A stretch of 46,985 bases of DNA. Origin: RGIG8748 sp045646525 (GTDB lineage: Bacteria > Bacillota > Clostridia > UMGS1810). This document shows, in pieces, positions 7,910 through 16,006 of the stretch. Position 1 is the stretch's first letter, and every line of letters begins with the position of its first letter. The stretch is from NCBI GenBank assembly GCA_045646525.1, contig JAZRKX010000050.1, forward strand, positions 1 to 46,985, written 5' to 3'. A program made the translations under genes and the position numbers. The notes below the pieces were generated by a model. The model saw only the letters and a list, made by a program, of their open reading frames with translations, was not told where the DNA came from and made no database searches.

Positions 7910-8352
7910 TTCAAAGTGACATTAAGTGATTTATCTTCATTGTCATTCTTGTTACTGTTTTTTACATCGTTTAAGTCCTTAATTGATTGGACAAGCTGTC
8001 TAAGACGGTATACATCCACCATACCTGTTTCCTTTGGCAATTTCCCTTTACCTCTTACCATTTCCAGTTGTCCGATTGCCTTATCTATTTTAAGTGCCAA
8101 TTTGTCGCTTAAATCAATTATATCTATTATTTGTTTGACTTTATCCTCCGTGATTTTTTCCTCGGTTTTTTGGGATACTTTTGCGGTAATTTTGGTATAC
8201 TTCTCTTTTCTCAAAAGTCCCCAGTTTTCCGCCTTTCCGCGCTTTTTCACAGATGACTCGGAAATTTTATGTTTTTCAGCTAATTTTCGATAGCTTATTT
8301 TAGAGTGGATATATTCATTTTTTAGCTTAATCCAATCGATTGCTTTTGCCAT
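7900..8352 (-). CDS. terS: Phage terminase small subunit
   Basis: This is 150 residues from MAKAIDWIKLK (ATG 8352, after GAGGTGG); the ATG at 8361 is less likely. The N-terminal 55 residues form a helix-turn-helix (SYRKLAEKHKISESSVKKRG) for recognising packaging DNA. A helical oligomerisation part follows, typical of PBSX-like small terminases. It is the first gene after late promoter copy 1 and overlaps terL. Confidence 0.88.
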   Translation of the reverse strand: MAKAIDWIKLKNEYIHSKISYRKLAEKHKISESSVKKRGKAENWGLLRKEKYTKITAKVSQKTEEKITEDKVKQIIDIIDLSDKLALKIDKAIGQLEMVRGKGKLPKETGMVDVYRLRQLVQSIKDLNDVKNSNKNDNEDKSLNVTLKWE

Positions 8353-8385
8353 TATCACCACCTCATTGTGCTGCTATTTGTTCTT

Positions 8386-8436
8386 ATTGTACCAAATACA
8401 GTTGTTTTAACCCAAATTTTTCCGCTTAATAAGACA
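8386..8436 (-). promoter_or_regulatory. Late promoter copy 1, upstream of terminase genes
   Basis: The 27-base block at 8436-8410 is identical to that at 1828-1802. It ends in TTGGGT (8415-8410), then an 18-base spacer and TACAAT (8391-8386). Transcription would start near 8379, about 27 bases before the terS ATG. See copy 2 at 1778-1827. Confidence 0.78.
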
Positions 8437-8463
8437 GTGCACCCACATCTATAGTGAGTGCAC
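8437..8463 (-). terminator. Hairpin between the Cys-rich gene and late promoter copy 1
   Basis: Arms 8437-8446 and 8454-8463 (GTGCAC then CAC, one mismatch) form a stable hairpin directly abutting the late promoter block. The following T run is poor (TGTCTTATT), so it may be a weak terminator or part of the activator site. Copy 2 also has a hairpin in this position. Confidence 0.5.
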
Positions 8464-8470
8464 CAAATCT

Positions 8471-8911
8471 TTAATTATTTGATTTATCGGGGATATACTG
8501 AGGACAACTCAAGACCTTATAACTAATTCCGCTATCTTTTCCTTTGTGCTTTCTTTGAACAGGCTCCGCGTTCCAGCCTTTGACGGGGATTTTACTTTGA
8601 GACCATGGGCAGATAGCATAGTTACCACAACTCCAACATTTATGCTGATATTTATCGCGGTATCTCTTACGCTCTCTTTTCCTTTTGGCAATAGTTCGGC
8701 ATTTAGCCGAGCAATATGTATGGCGGTGTTTGTCCTCTTTGAACAATTTACCGCACTCAAGGCATGTTTTTAATATGAGCTCTCCTGTCTGCCGTTTTCC
8801 TCGCCTTATTCTGCGTGCGGCTTCTCTGCATTCTTTGCTGCAATAGTGCTGATTCCTTGAAGTCTTGATAAATACACCTCCGCAGTGTTTACATGGTTTT
8901 TCCTCTTGCAT
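8471..8911 (-). CDS. Cys-rich multi-zinc-finger phage protein, possible late regulator
   Basis: This is 146 residues, ATG after AGGAGG. Two treble-clef-like units (CKHCGG...YCSKEC and CLECGK...YCSAKC) are joined by very basic linkers (KRKRERKRYRDK). A C-terminal part with CWSCGNYAICPWS, PVKGWNAEP and SYKVLSCPQY follows. I have seen this last pattern in clostridial phage proteins encoded just before the terminase genes. The basic zinc-finger build suggests nucleic-acid binding. Its place right before the late promoter makes it a candidate late activator, which is inference. Confidence 0.75.
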   Translation of the reverse strand: MQEEKPCKHCGGVFIKTSRNQHYCSKECREAARRIRRGKRQTGELILKTCLECGKLFKEDKHRHTYCSAKCRTIAKRKRERKRYRDKYQHKCWSCGNYAICPWSQSKIPVKGWNAEPVQRKHKGKDSGISYKVLSCPQYIPDKSNN

Positions 8912-8933
8912 GGTATATTATCCTCCTGTACAT

Positions 8934-9848
8934 CTATCCCTTAATCTCCCGCCACTCATTGGCAATATCATTCATTATCTTGTCACGGGTGTCCATGGCT
9001 TTGAGAACTCTGTGTATAAGTTCAAGCACCTCGCCTTTTGTGATATATGCATCTATACCGAGGTAATTGTCGCTTCTGCCTTTAATATATCCTGCATAAT
9101 ACAGGCTTTTAGCCGTATCGTAGCACCAATGGTTTTCTTTAACATCTTCAAAGGGGAAATCGGGAAGAGGCTCAAATATGGGCAGATAAACAGCATCTAT
9201 ATTGGCTTTCTTTTTGTATACATATCCGTTATCGCCTTTATCAGCTCCATAACTATCTTTTATTATGTATTGGTCTTTGGCATCATCCCAGCCCACAAGT
9301 TGCACGGCGTGATTGTTATTTGCGGCAACAAGGCCGTATCTGTATTTGGTTATGGCGTCCTTTATCTGTTCATCTCTTGTACTTGTAGCATTGGTCTTAA
9401 GCCGTGTATATGCCGACAATCTCAAACGCTTGGCAATTTCCTTGAGTTCAGGATGTTCATCTACAAAATTCTTAACTTCGGGCATTTCCAAAAGCCCCGG
9501 ATTGAAATCCTTTTTGTAAATAGTTCCAATATCACACCATGCCTGCATCGCTATGGTTGCAACTAAGCCTGAGCTTTGGGAATTTTCACTACGAAATGCT
9601 CCGTATATGAAAGCCTCCGACTGCTCTTCATTAATTCCAAGGGTTTTGTTCCAATACGCCTCGGATATGGAAGAGATAACCATAGCCAGACAATAGCCTG
9701 TTGTCTTTTGGTCCTTCTGTGTGCCCGTGCACTCTTCCGGAAGCTTATAGTATGATGGATATCCTCCCTGTACGCTTCCACAGATTACCTCATAATCGTA
9801 ATCTCTCTCGCTTAAAAAATACTCTTTAACTAATCCTGTGTTTTCCAT
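8934..9848 (-). CDS. Papain-like (C1) cysteine protease with C-terminal SLH domain
   Basis: This is 304 residues without signal peptide. The catalytic Cys is C53 (TGYCLAMVISS), with Gln47 six residues before it like papain Gln19. The His is H180 (NNNHAVQLVGWDD). The third triad position reads KDSYG (Asp198) where papains have KNSWG, so Asn is replaced by Asp. Residues 233-285 (PFEDVKENHWCYDTAKSLY...) form one S-layer homology repeat. SLH domains usually bind cell-wall polymers, which is odd in a protein lacking an export signal. It lies 26 bases after ssb in the leftward set. Role unknown; virion or host-protein processing is possible. Confidence 0.8.
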   Translation of the reverse strand: MENTGLVKEYFLSERDYDYEVICGSVQGGYPSYYKLPEECTGTQKDQKTTGYCLAMVISSISEAYWNKTLGINEEQSEAFIYGAFRSENSQSSGLVATIAMQAWCDIGTIYKKDFNPGLLEMPEVKNFVDEHPELKEIAKRLRLSAYTRLKTNATSTRDEQIKDAITKYRYGLVAANNNHAVQLVGWDDAKDQYIIKDSYGADKGDNGYVYKKKANIDAVYLPIFEPLPDFPFEDVKENHWCYDTAKSLYYAGYIKGRSDNYLGIDAYITKGEVLELIHRVLKAMDTRDKIMNDIANEWREIKG

Positions 9849-9874
9849 AACATCTATCTCCTTTAAAAAAATTT

Positions 9875-10264
9875 TTAATACGGAAGTTCATCATCATCGG
9901 GCATAGGAAGAATATCGTCTGCAGGTGTATCTGCACCCTTGTCCGACTTCTTTCCGCCCACGAAACTTACTTCCTCTACCACTACCTCTGTTATGTAGAC
10001 CTTGGTGCCGTCATCCTTGTCGTATGTCCTTGTCTGCAGGTTGCCTACTATGCCGAACATATCGCCTTTTTTAAACTGCTTGGATATGAATTCTGCTTGT
10101 GCTCTCCATGCTACGCAGTTTATAAAGTCTGCATCGTAGCTTCCCTCTGCGTTTTTAAAGCGTCTGTTTACGGCAAGGGTGAAGCTGCATACGCTTGTAC
10201 CGCCTGCTGTGGTTTTTAATTCTGCATCTCGGGTCATTCTCCCGACCAAAATCGCCTTGTTCAT
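9875..10264 (-). CDS. ssb: Single-stranded DNA-binding protein
   Basis: This is a 129-residue OB-fold protein with the classic MNKAILVGRMTRDAEL start and FINCVAWRAQAEF core. The C-terminal tip is acidic (MPDDDELPY), close to the DDDLPF tail that recruits replication partners. It protects ssDNA during phage replication. Its presence fits a rep gene in the same operon that makes ssDNA. Confidence 0.96.
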   Translation of the reverse strand: MNKAILVGRMTRDAELKTTAGGTSVCSFTLAVNRRFKNAEGSYDADFINCVAWRAQAEFISKQFKKGDMFGIVGNLQTRTYDKDDGTKVYITEVVVEEVSFVGGKKSDKGADTPADDILPMPDDDELPY

Positions 10265-10277
10265 AGGTTTTCTCCTT

Positions 10278-10466
10278 TCATGCTAAAAGCTCATCTATAC
10301 TGCAGCCGAACATTATAGCAAACCTCTGTAATGCTTTTATGCGAGGCATTCGCTTGCCGTTTATGTATAGAGATATCACCGTCTCTGAATATCCGCTGCG
10401 AATAGCAAGCTCCTTTTGTTTTAATCTGTTTTGTTTTGTTAGCCGTTTTAGATTATCGCAAAACAT
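10278..10466 (-). CDS. XRE-family helix-turn-helix regulator, small
   Basis: This is 62 residues, essentially one Cro/C1-type HTH domain (KQKELAIRSGYSETVISLYINGKRMP). It sits 13 bases upstream of ssb and 3 bases after the preceding gene, so it is part of the early operon. A role in timing early-to-late expression is plausible but unproven. Confidence 0.85.
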   Translation of the reverse strand: MFCDNLKRLTKQNRLKQKELAIRSGYSETVISLYINGKRMPRIKALQRFAIMFGCSIDELLA

Positions 10467-10469
10467 TTT

Positions 10470-10769
10470 TTATTTATTGCCTCCATTCATTTTTGCACCG
10501 CAATTACAGTAAGGCTCTTTTCTTTTTTCCGTTCTACCACAAAGAGAACATTTATACCCTACTTGTGAATTAAATTCTATTCCTGCCGGTGTTGTTATTT
10601 TTTGAATATCAGCGAGCCACTCCCCATGCTTCACTTCCACAACATCTGCGGTGGGTTGTAAATTTATTCTTGAAGCAATAGCCGCTACCAATTTTGGTCC
10701 GTATGTAAAAACACCGCCATTGCCTGTGAATTCATTTATCAGTCTGTCCGCATCAATATACCTTGCCAT
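10470..10769 (-). CDS. Small phage protein with C-terminal zinc ribbon
   Basis: This is 99 residues from MARYIDADRLINEF (ATG 10769, overlapping the previous stop). The YIDAD N-terminus, the PTADVVEVKHGEW middle and the YKCSLCGRTEKRKEPYCNCG ribbon are a common pattern in clostridial phage early regions. Four cysteines likely bind zinc. Function unknown. Confidence 0.75.
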   Translation of the reverse strand: MARYIDADRLINEFTGNGGVFTYGPKLVAAIASRINLQPTADVVEVKHGEWLADIQKITTPAGIEFNSQVGYKCSLCGRTEKRKEPYCNCGAKMNGGNK

Positions 10770-11458
10770 CACCGTTCACCGCCTTCCACATAACACCAAC
10801 TCTGTGGCGGTCTTGTGATTGGTTTTTTATTGCTTACCGTGCAAATAATATCTTTGCCACCGCCCAAATCATAATCCCAACTTTCGAATTTGCAAGTTTC
10901 ACAACCCGAATAACACCTTTTATAAAATTCACTCAACTCTTTCGGCTTGTCATAGATTACAAGGTCGGATATGTGCCAACCATAGAACTCGTTAATACCC
11001 TGTCCCATATACTTTTTCAGTTCTTCATATTTAACACAACATTTTTTATAAAAATCGGTGCTTTCATACGAAAAATCGCTGTCGTTCGACCATTCTATAA
11101 AGCCTGTTGCATCTCCATCTTCGTCATAGTCAAGACTTGCAACAAACTCATAGCAATCATCGTCTACAAATTCACTCTCAAAAGGTTGTACTCTATCACA
11201 CACAAACTCGCCTATGACTTTGCCGTTTAGCCTTTTATAAAGCCCTACGCCGTGACCGCCTATAAAATCCCTATCTTCGCAATAAAACAATACATTGTTT
11301 CGGCTTTGCAAAAACTCTTTATTTGATTTCGTGCAATAGATATAACACTTAAACGGCACATCTATCTTCGGTCTTGTTTTCCTTACCTCAACAGTTTTCT
11401 TGCCTGATGCAATAAGTTCACACCATTTTGGCTGTATACTTATCAATACTGATTCCAC
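10769..11458 (-). CDS. ASCH-domain protein
   Basis: This is 229 residues. The N-terminus (ESVLISIQPKWCELIASGKKTVEVRKTRP) is the ASCH fold signature, a PUA-like RNA-binding or nucleotide-handling domain common in phages. The C-terminal 50 residues carry a CETCKFESWDYDLGG...DIICTVSN...SWC cluster that may bind metal. The start overlaps the upstream gene by 16 bases. The exact substrate is unknown. Confidence 0.82.
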   Translation of the reverse strand: MESVLISIQPKWCELIASGKKTVEVRKTRPKIDVPFKCYIYCTKSNKEFLQSRNNVLFYCEDRDFIGGHGVGLYKRLNGKVIGEFVCDRVQPFESEFVDDDCYEFVASLDYDEDGDATGFIEWSNDSDFSYESTDFYKKCCVKYEELKKYMGQGINEFYGWHISDLVIYDKPKELSEFYKRCYSGCETCKFESWDYDLGGGKDIICTVSNKKPITRPPQSWCYVEGGER

Positions 11459-11856
11459 TTATCTTCACCGCCCTTCAAAGCCTGCTCTGCATCTTCTTTG
11501 TTTGTAAAAAGCAACTTACCAAAATCATCTTTTCTGTACTCTTTTCTTCTTCCTCTATACGCTAAAGGCTCAAGCAGAAAAGTAGTTGTTTGTCTGCAAT
11601 TCCTTCCAGCTATACGGATTTCAACAACTTCCGCAGAATAAATTACATATTTCGCTTCTGTCGGTACACTCCACAAAGCAAATAACATATCCCCAACCTT
11701 AACAGGCGGAACAACAATGCCGTTGTCAAGAAGGTGAGGAACAATGCAATTTTCAATATATGGTTTATTGAAATATTCCCCAAGTGTTATGTCTGCAAGT
11801 GGTGCAGTTTCTAATAACTCCACCAACCTCTTACGCTCTGCTTCTCTGTTCACCAT
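11443..11856 (-). CDS. Hypothetical phage protein
   Basis: This is 137 residues. A charged helical N-terminus (MVNREAERKRLVELLETAP) is followed by a beta-rich part (VPPVKVGDMLFALWS...KYVIYSAEVVEIRI). The end is DFGKLLFTNKEDAEQAL, a pattern seen in small phage proteins that accompany ASCH genes. No catalytic motif. It overlaps its neighbours on both sides by a few bases, so translation is coupled. Confidence 0.7.
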   Translation of the reverse strand: MVNREAERKRLVELLETAPLADITLGEYFNKPYIENCIVPHLLDNGIVVPPVKVGDMLFALWSVPTEAKYVIYSAEVVEIRIAGRNCRQTTTFLLEPLAYRGRRKEYRKDDFGKLLFTNKEDAEQALKGGEDKWNQY

Positions 11857-11999
11857 GTCTTATACCTCTTCCTTTTTCCGCATTTTATGCATTTCTTTTC
11901 CCATGTTTGTACACGGTATCCATAATAGTCATATCTCATACGTTTCAATTTTGGTTTTGAATACTCATGCTTGCAAAAAAGTCTTTTTATGTATTTCAT
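11850..11999 (-). CDS. Small basic protein with one zinc-ribbon pair (49 aa)
   Basis: A short open frame starts at ATG 11999, 8 bases after AGGAGG, and ends at TGA 11850-11852. The product (MKYIKRLFCKHEYSKPKL...CIKCGKRKRYKTW) has a CKHE and a CIKC motif that could hold one zinc ion. It overlaps the next gene's start by 7 bases and the previous gene's stop by 4, which fits a real coupled gene. Confidence 0.65.
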   Translation of the reverse strand: MKYIKRLFCKHEYSKPKLKRMRYDYYGYRVQTWEKKCIKCGKRKRYKTW

Positions 12000-12187
12000 T
12001 CTGTAAGCCTCCTTTGCTTTTCGAGTTTAAGACAATATTCGTCTTGGAATTTTACAGAAATATTCTTTGCATAATATGTGAATTCGTTATTTTCTATAAA
12101 ATCTTTTATATCGTTGTTTAATATTTGTATTTCTTCGCCGCTTAAATCTTCGGGAATATCAAAATCAATAATTATTCTGTTTTTCAT
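11996..12187 (-). CDS. Small acidic hypothetical protein (63 aa)
   Basis: The start is chosen at MKNRIIIDFDIPEDL (ATG 12187), 6 bases after GGAGG; the longer frame back to 12280 lies inside the upstream gene. No recognised family. It overlaps the upstream Lar-like gene by 23 bases. Confidence 0.65.
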   Translation of the reverse strand: MKNRIIIDFDIPEDLSGEEIQILNNDIKDFIENNEFTYYAKNISVKFQDEYCLKLEKQRRLTE

Positions 12188-12389
12188 TCTGCGTCCTCCT
12201 GTTCCAAGTTTCAATTCCTTCTTTTTTGATTTGTTTTGCAGTTTTGCAATCACCTTTAACATAGAAAAAGAATATGCCATTACACTGTTTACATTTAAAT
12301 CGGTGTTTCCTCTCGTGAAAATTTATCTGCTCTGTATTATAGTTAATTGCTTCACCGCCACAAAACGGGCAAGGCTTTAATTTATCCAT
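12165..12389 (-). CDS. Lar-like restriction alleviation protein
   Basis: This is 74 residues with the pattern MDKLKPCPFCGGEA...HRFKCKQCNGIFF...ETWNRR, which is the Lar_restr_allev zinc-ribbon family. Rac-prophage Lar reduces type I restriction in E. coli; most phage relatives are untested. The four cysteines are intact. Confidence 0.8.
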   Translation of the reverse strand: MDKLKPCPFCGGEAINYNTEQINFHERKHRFKCKQCNGIFFFYVKGDCKTAKQIKKEGIETWNRRTQNEKQNNY

Positions 12390-12395
12390 CTGTTA

Positions 12396-12611
12396 TCACC
12401 TCGGTTTTATACAATTCTTTCGTGTTCTTTTACATCCGACACAACAATAGCGAACCTGATTCGGCTTGTAGAATATATCTAATAATCTATATATCCAACA
12501 GCCATGTTTTTTCTTTGCCTTGTTGAACCTCTTGCGACACTTGTTTGAGCAAAATGTTTCAACTGGTTGCTTACCACACACACTACAAACTCCGTGTTCT
12601 AAATCTCCCAT
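12396..12611 (-). CDS. Small Cys-rich zinc-binding protein
   Basis: This is 71 residues with CSVCGKQPVETFCSNKC and later YCCVGCKRTRKNC motifs separated by a basic stretch. Two zinc knuckles are likely. It belongs to a run of several Cys-rich small proteins in this early operon. Function unknown. Confidence 0.72.
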   Translation of the reverse strand: MGDLEHGVCSVCGKQPVETFCSNKCRKRFNKAKKKHGCWIYRLLDIFYKPNQVRYCCVGCKRTRKNCIKPR

Positions 12612-12637
12612 CTATTTCACTCCTTTGAATTGCGATT

Positions 12638-13120
12638 TTATTGGGTGTTTATAATCTCGTAGATAATATCATCACGATACAGCCCGTATTTATCCTTGAT
12701 TGCATCTCTTAAAATATGTTTTGTACCATTGAATTTTTGACAAAACTTATCATAATGCCTTTCAACAGGATTACCACCTACCATTCTCCACTCAATGCGG
12801 TGAAGTTTGTATTCGTGTATAAGTTTTTTCATTTCTGCAAACAAATCTCTGCCAACTATCGGATTACCTCTGTCGAAAGAAATAAGTCCAAAACAGGAAG
12901 CACACGACGAATACCAATTAACCTTATATGCAAGATATCCAATGAGATTTTCTTTTCCGTCAACAATAGCATATTGAAAACACCCCTCGTCTGGCTCTTC
13001 CTGAATATTCGGTATCCAATTATACAAAGTGCCTGTTTCGAGAAACATATCTTCTGTGTAGCAATATCTTTTAAACGCATTTAATATTTCATCTTTTTTT
13101 ACTATTGCAGGTATTAACAT
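12638..13120 (-). CDS. GNAT-like acetyltransferase
   Basis: This is 160 residues. The pattern FQYAIVDGKENLIGYLAYKV, then EMKKLIHEYKLHRIEWRMVGGNPVERHYDKF and a closing YRDDIIYEI strand fits the GNAT fold (beta4-beta5 and the acetyl-CoA helix). The usual Q/RxxGxG/A loop is not clear, so activity is uncertain. Phage GNATs can modify host or defence proteins; the substrate here is unknown. Confidence 0.65.
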   Translation of the reverse strand: MLIPAIVKKDEILNAFKRYCYTEDMFLETGTLYNWIPNIQEEPDEGCFQYAIVDGKENLIGYLAYKVNWYSSCASCFGLISFDRGNPIVGRDLFAEMKKLIHEYKLHRIEWRMVGGNPVERHYDKFCQKFNGTKHILRDAIKDKYGLYRDDIIYEIINTQ

Positions 13121-13152
13121 TCATATCCTCAATCCTTTCACTTTAAAATCGT

Positions 13153-13491
13153 TCATTCGTTGCTTTTCGTAAGTTCTACTACATAGTCGGGAATATCCAT
13201 TGCATAGATAATTCCCTCTTGCGCTTTATCTACAACCATATGAGCAAACTCCCTGTATGCTTCGGATTTGGCTTGTGCAACATCCATTTCAAGCAGTTTG
13301 ATAGAATGTAAATACCTCTCAATCTCTGCCTTTTGGCGGTTGATGAGGGCAAGGACATCTTGAAAGATAAGAGTTTTGCCATCATTTGTTACGCAATCAT
13401 TATTGTCATTGTCATAAGGACATCCTTAGCAATCTCCAAATCCCTTTCCACAGCACTCCAAAGCCTTTATAATCTCGTTATCTGTTAGCAT
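13153..13491 (-). pseudogene. Phage gene broken by one in-frame TAA (codon 22)
   Basis: From ATG 13491 (after GGAGATATAG) the frame reads MLTDNEIIKALECCGKGFGD C, then TAA at 13428-13426, then GCPYDNDNDCVTNDGK... on to TGA at 13155-13153. It has 112 codons and a long amphipathic helix (RQKAEIERYLHSIKLLEMDVA). A Cys-x(n)-CPY pattern continues across the stop, as in common phage early proteins, so one base change has made a nonsense codon. No good restart is visible downstream. The start overlaps the methylase stop, as for an intact gene. Confidence 0.7.
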
Positions 13492-15991
13492 CTATATCTC
13501 CTTCCACGAAATCAAACATCGTTATTTGGTTATCCTTATTTTCTTCCGCCTGCAGATATCCTACGCCGTCACGGAAATAGTCGGGATTAAGCTCAGAAGC
13601 ATACCCCCTGCGGTTCATTTGAAGCGCTACAAGCGGTACTGTCATAAGTCCGCCGAATGGGTCATACACCAAATCACCCTCATTGGAATAACGGCCGATA
13701 ATTCTCTCTACGATATCCAATTGCAGAGGGCACACATGCAGCTGTTGGTTTCTTTGGTTTTGTGTGCTGTTTAATGTCCTCATACGGTTTATATCGTCCC
13801 ATATACTATCAGACCAAGAACCCGGAGCCACTACCATAAAGGTTGCAGGGAGCTTATCGTCTTTATCCAGTTCTTTTGCAAGCTTTACATGCTCTTCGTA
13901 GCTATAGACATTATCACGGCTATACTTCCTGTACACCTTCTGCAAATCGCTCACAGGGAAGTTTTTCAGCTCTTCTTTGCTTATAAGCCTATCTCCGCTA
14001 CTGCGATAAAATGCATGTGCATCTATCTGCCACTGTGCTCTTGTGTAATCTTCTTTTGACTTCATCACAGGCTCATCCGCATATGCTTTACTATGGTCCG
14101 TGGGTAACTTACGGAAGAGAAGTATGTATTCAGGACACCCTACACCCATCTTTGTACCGTCCTTGCATTGTTCGGACCAGCCGAGGCGGTATGTCTGATT
14201 GTTTTCCCGTACCACATCTGTAAGTACTACGATTCTACCCATATACTTAAATCCATGCTTAAGGTAGTGAAACACCGTCATCTCGGAAAATGGATCTATT
14301 GTCGGCATGCCATCACCTGTTGCATTGCCAAATAATACTCTGTCCTTTACATGAATAGCAGCTACCCTACCGGGTTTTAAAACCCGAAGTAGTTCCGGTG
14401 TAAGATAATCCATCTGCTCAAAGAATTTATCATTATCCTCGTTATGCCCGAAATCATTGTAGCTTGGTGTATATTCATAGTGATTTGAAAATGGTATCGA
14501 TGTATGTATTAAATCAACCGAATTGTTTTCCATACTTGCTGTTTCCGCAACGCAATCATTAAGACATGCCGTAAATCTCTTGCCCTGAACTTTCACTCTT
14601 TCCACTCCTATTGAACGGCTCATCTTTTGAGCCAGTATTTTATTAGATAATCCGTTTTTGATTACCAGCTGTTGCATCTTGTCACATTGATAATCAAATC
14701 GCCTCCATTTTGCCATAAGCTCATCTAACACATTCTGCTCTTTTTCTGTGTATATGATGTCGATTATGACCTCTTTGGTCTGCAAAAATCTGTATATACG
14801 ATGCACAGCTTGGATAAAGTCATTAAACTTATAGTCTATGCCGAGAAATATCGCCCTGTGGCAATGTTTTTGGAAATTACACCCCTGTCCGCTTATCTGT
14901 TTTTTCGTTGCAAGAAGCCTTGTTTTTCCCTCTGCAAAATCTATAATCCTCTGCTCTCTTATATCCAAATCAAGAGAACCGTACACCTCCGACGCTTCGG
15001 GAAGAGCTTTTTTTATTGCATGTCTTTCGCTCTCCAAATCGTGCCATAGGATGAAATGTTCTCCCGGGTGAGCATTAACTATCTTCACCATAGCATCTAT
15101 CCTGTCGTCAAGACTTTCTCTCTTTTCTTTGGCTTCGGAAGCCAACCCTTCTGCTACTGATAAATCGAACTGTACCTGCCCTGTCCTCTTATCCTCGGTG
15201 ATATGATTTCGCATATTGAGCTTGTGATAATTGATTATAAGCTCCGGGAGCTCATATCCCTCATCCTCATAGCCCAAATCCGATGGTTTTGACAAAAACA
15301 ACGCCCAACTTGATACCCACAGCCAGAATTCCTCTTCTTTGTGCGGGTACAAAGTGAGGTTGTTTGCTTTGGTGCTATCTCTTTTAAAAAACCTTGTAAG
15401 AGCCTGCCCTGTATCCATAACCTCTAAGAAACCTGCATAATGGATAATCTCTTTGTATTTATTAGGGTCGGGGGTCGCTGTTGCAACAAGTTTATATTTT
15501 ATACCCTTGAACTTATCAAGAAACGTCTGATATGTTTTACTGCCAAAGGAACGAAGTACAGATGCTTCATCAAGACTCACGGCCGTAAAATATGTGGGGT
15601 CAATGTCCCCATCTCTTACTCTTTCATAGTTTGTGAGCAGAATATCAGCTGTGCTTGCCTTTATCTCTTCCATGCTTCGTACATATTGAGGCCTTTCCAT
15701 ACCAAGGAGCTCTACGGCATCGTGTGTAAATTCCTGTCTGACACCAAGCGGAAGAATAATAAGTGCTTGTCCTCCCTCGTGTTTTATAGCCAATCTGCAG
15801 AATTCGAGTTCCTGCACAGTCTTACCAAGACCGAATTTTTCAAACAAAGCACGCCTGCCACCTTTTAATGCCCATTTGACCGCATCTTTCTGATGAGGCT
15901 TAAGAGCAGGATTTAAGTCCGCAACATCTATCTCAAAACCGCTATTGGGTGCTATACATACTTTTGTGTGTAAAAAATCTATGTAGTTCAT
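13478..15991 (-). CDS. SNF2/DEAD-like helicase fused to a DNA methyltransferase
   Basis: This is 837 residues. Residues 1 to about 430 are a superfamily 2 helicase with Walker A-like FGLGKT near 53, a DEAS box near 141, a TATP motif near 171 and RIYR near 400. The second half is an N4/N6 methyltransferase in beta-class order: SIPFSNHYEY (motif IV, in place of D/NPPY) near 500, then DPFGG (motif I) near 785. Such fusions occur in clostridial phages and may modify phage DNA against host restriction or act in replication. Motif IV departs from the usual D/N-P-P-Y/F, so activity should be tested. Confidence 0.85.
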   Translation of the reverse strand: MNYIDFLHTKVCIAPNSGFEIDVADLNPALKPHQKDAVKWALKGGRRALFEKFGLGKTVQELEFCRLAIKHEGGQALIILPLGVRQEFTHDAVELLGMERPQYVRSMEEIKASTADILLTNYERVRDGDIDPTYFTAVSLDEASVLRSFGSKTYQTFLDKFKGIKYKLVATATPDPNKYKEIIHYAGFLEVMDTGQALTRFFKRDSTKANNLTLYPHKEEEFWLWVSSWALFLSKPSDLGYEDEGYELPELIINYHKLNMRNHITEDKRTGQVQFDLSVAEGLASEAKEKRESLDDRIDAMVKIVNAHPGEHFILWHDLESERHAIKKALPEASEVYGSLDLDIREQRIIDFAEGKTRLLATKKQISGQGCNFQKHCHRAIFLGIDYKFNDFIQAVHRIYRFLQTKEVIIDIIYTEKEQNVLDELMAKWRRFDYQCDKMQQLVIKNGLSNKILAQKMSRSIGVERVKVQGKRFTACLNDCVAETASMENNSVDLIHTSIPFSNHYEYTPSYNDFGHNEDNDKFFEQMDYLTPELLRVLKPGRVAAIHVKDRVLFGNATGDGMPTIDPFSEMTVFHYLKHGFKYMGRIVVLTDVVRENNQTYRLGWSEQCKDGTKMGVGCPEYILLFRKLPTDHSKAYADEPVMKSKEDYTRAQWQIDAHAFYRSSGDRLISKEELKNFPVSDLQKVYRKYSRDNVYSYEEHVKLAKELDKDDKLPATFMVVAPGSWSDSIWDDINRMRTLNSTQNQRNQQLHVCPLQLDIVERIIGRYSNEGDLVYDPFGGLMTVPLVALQMNRRGYASELNPDYFRDGVGYLQAEENKDNQITMFDFVEGDIDANR

Positions 15992-16006
15992 CTATCTTAC
16001 CTCTTC

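Noticed and set aside
13426..13428. Recoded TAA as evidence for a different genetic code
   Set aside because: TAA is used as a normal terminator by several neighbouring genes (for example 16959 and 21800), so a single nonsense change is simpler.
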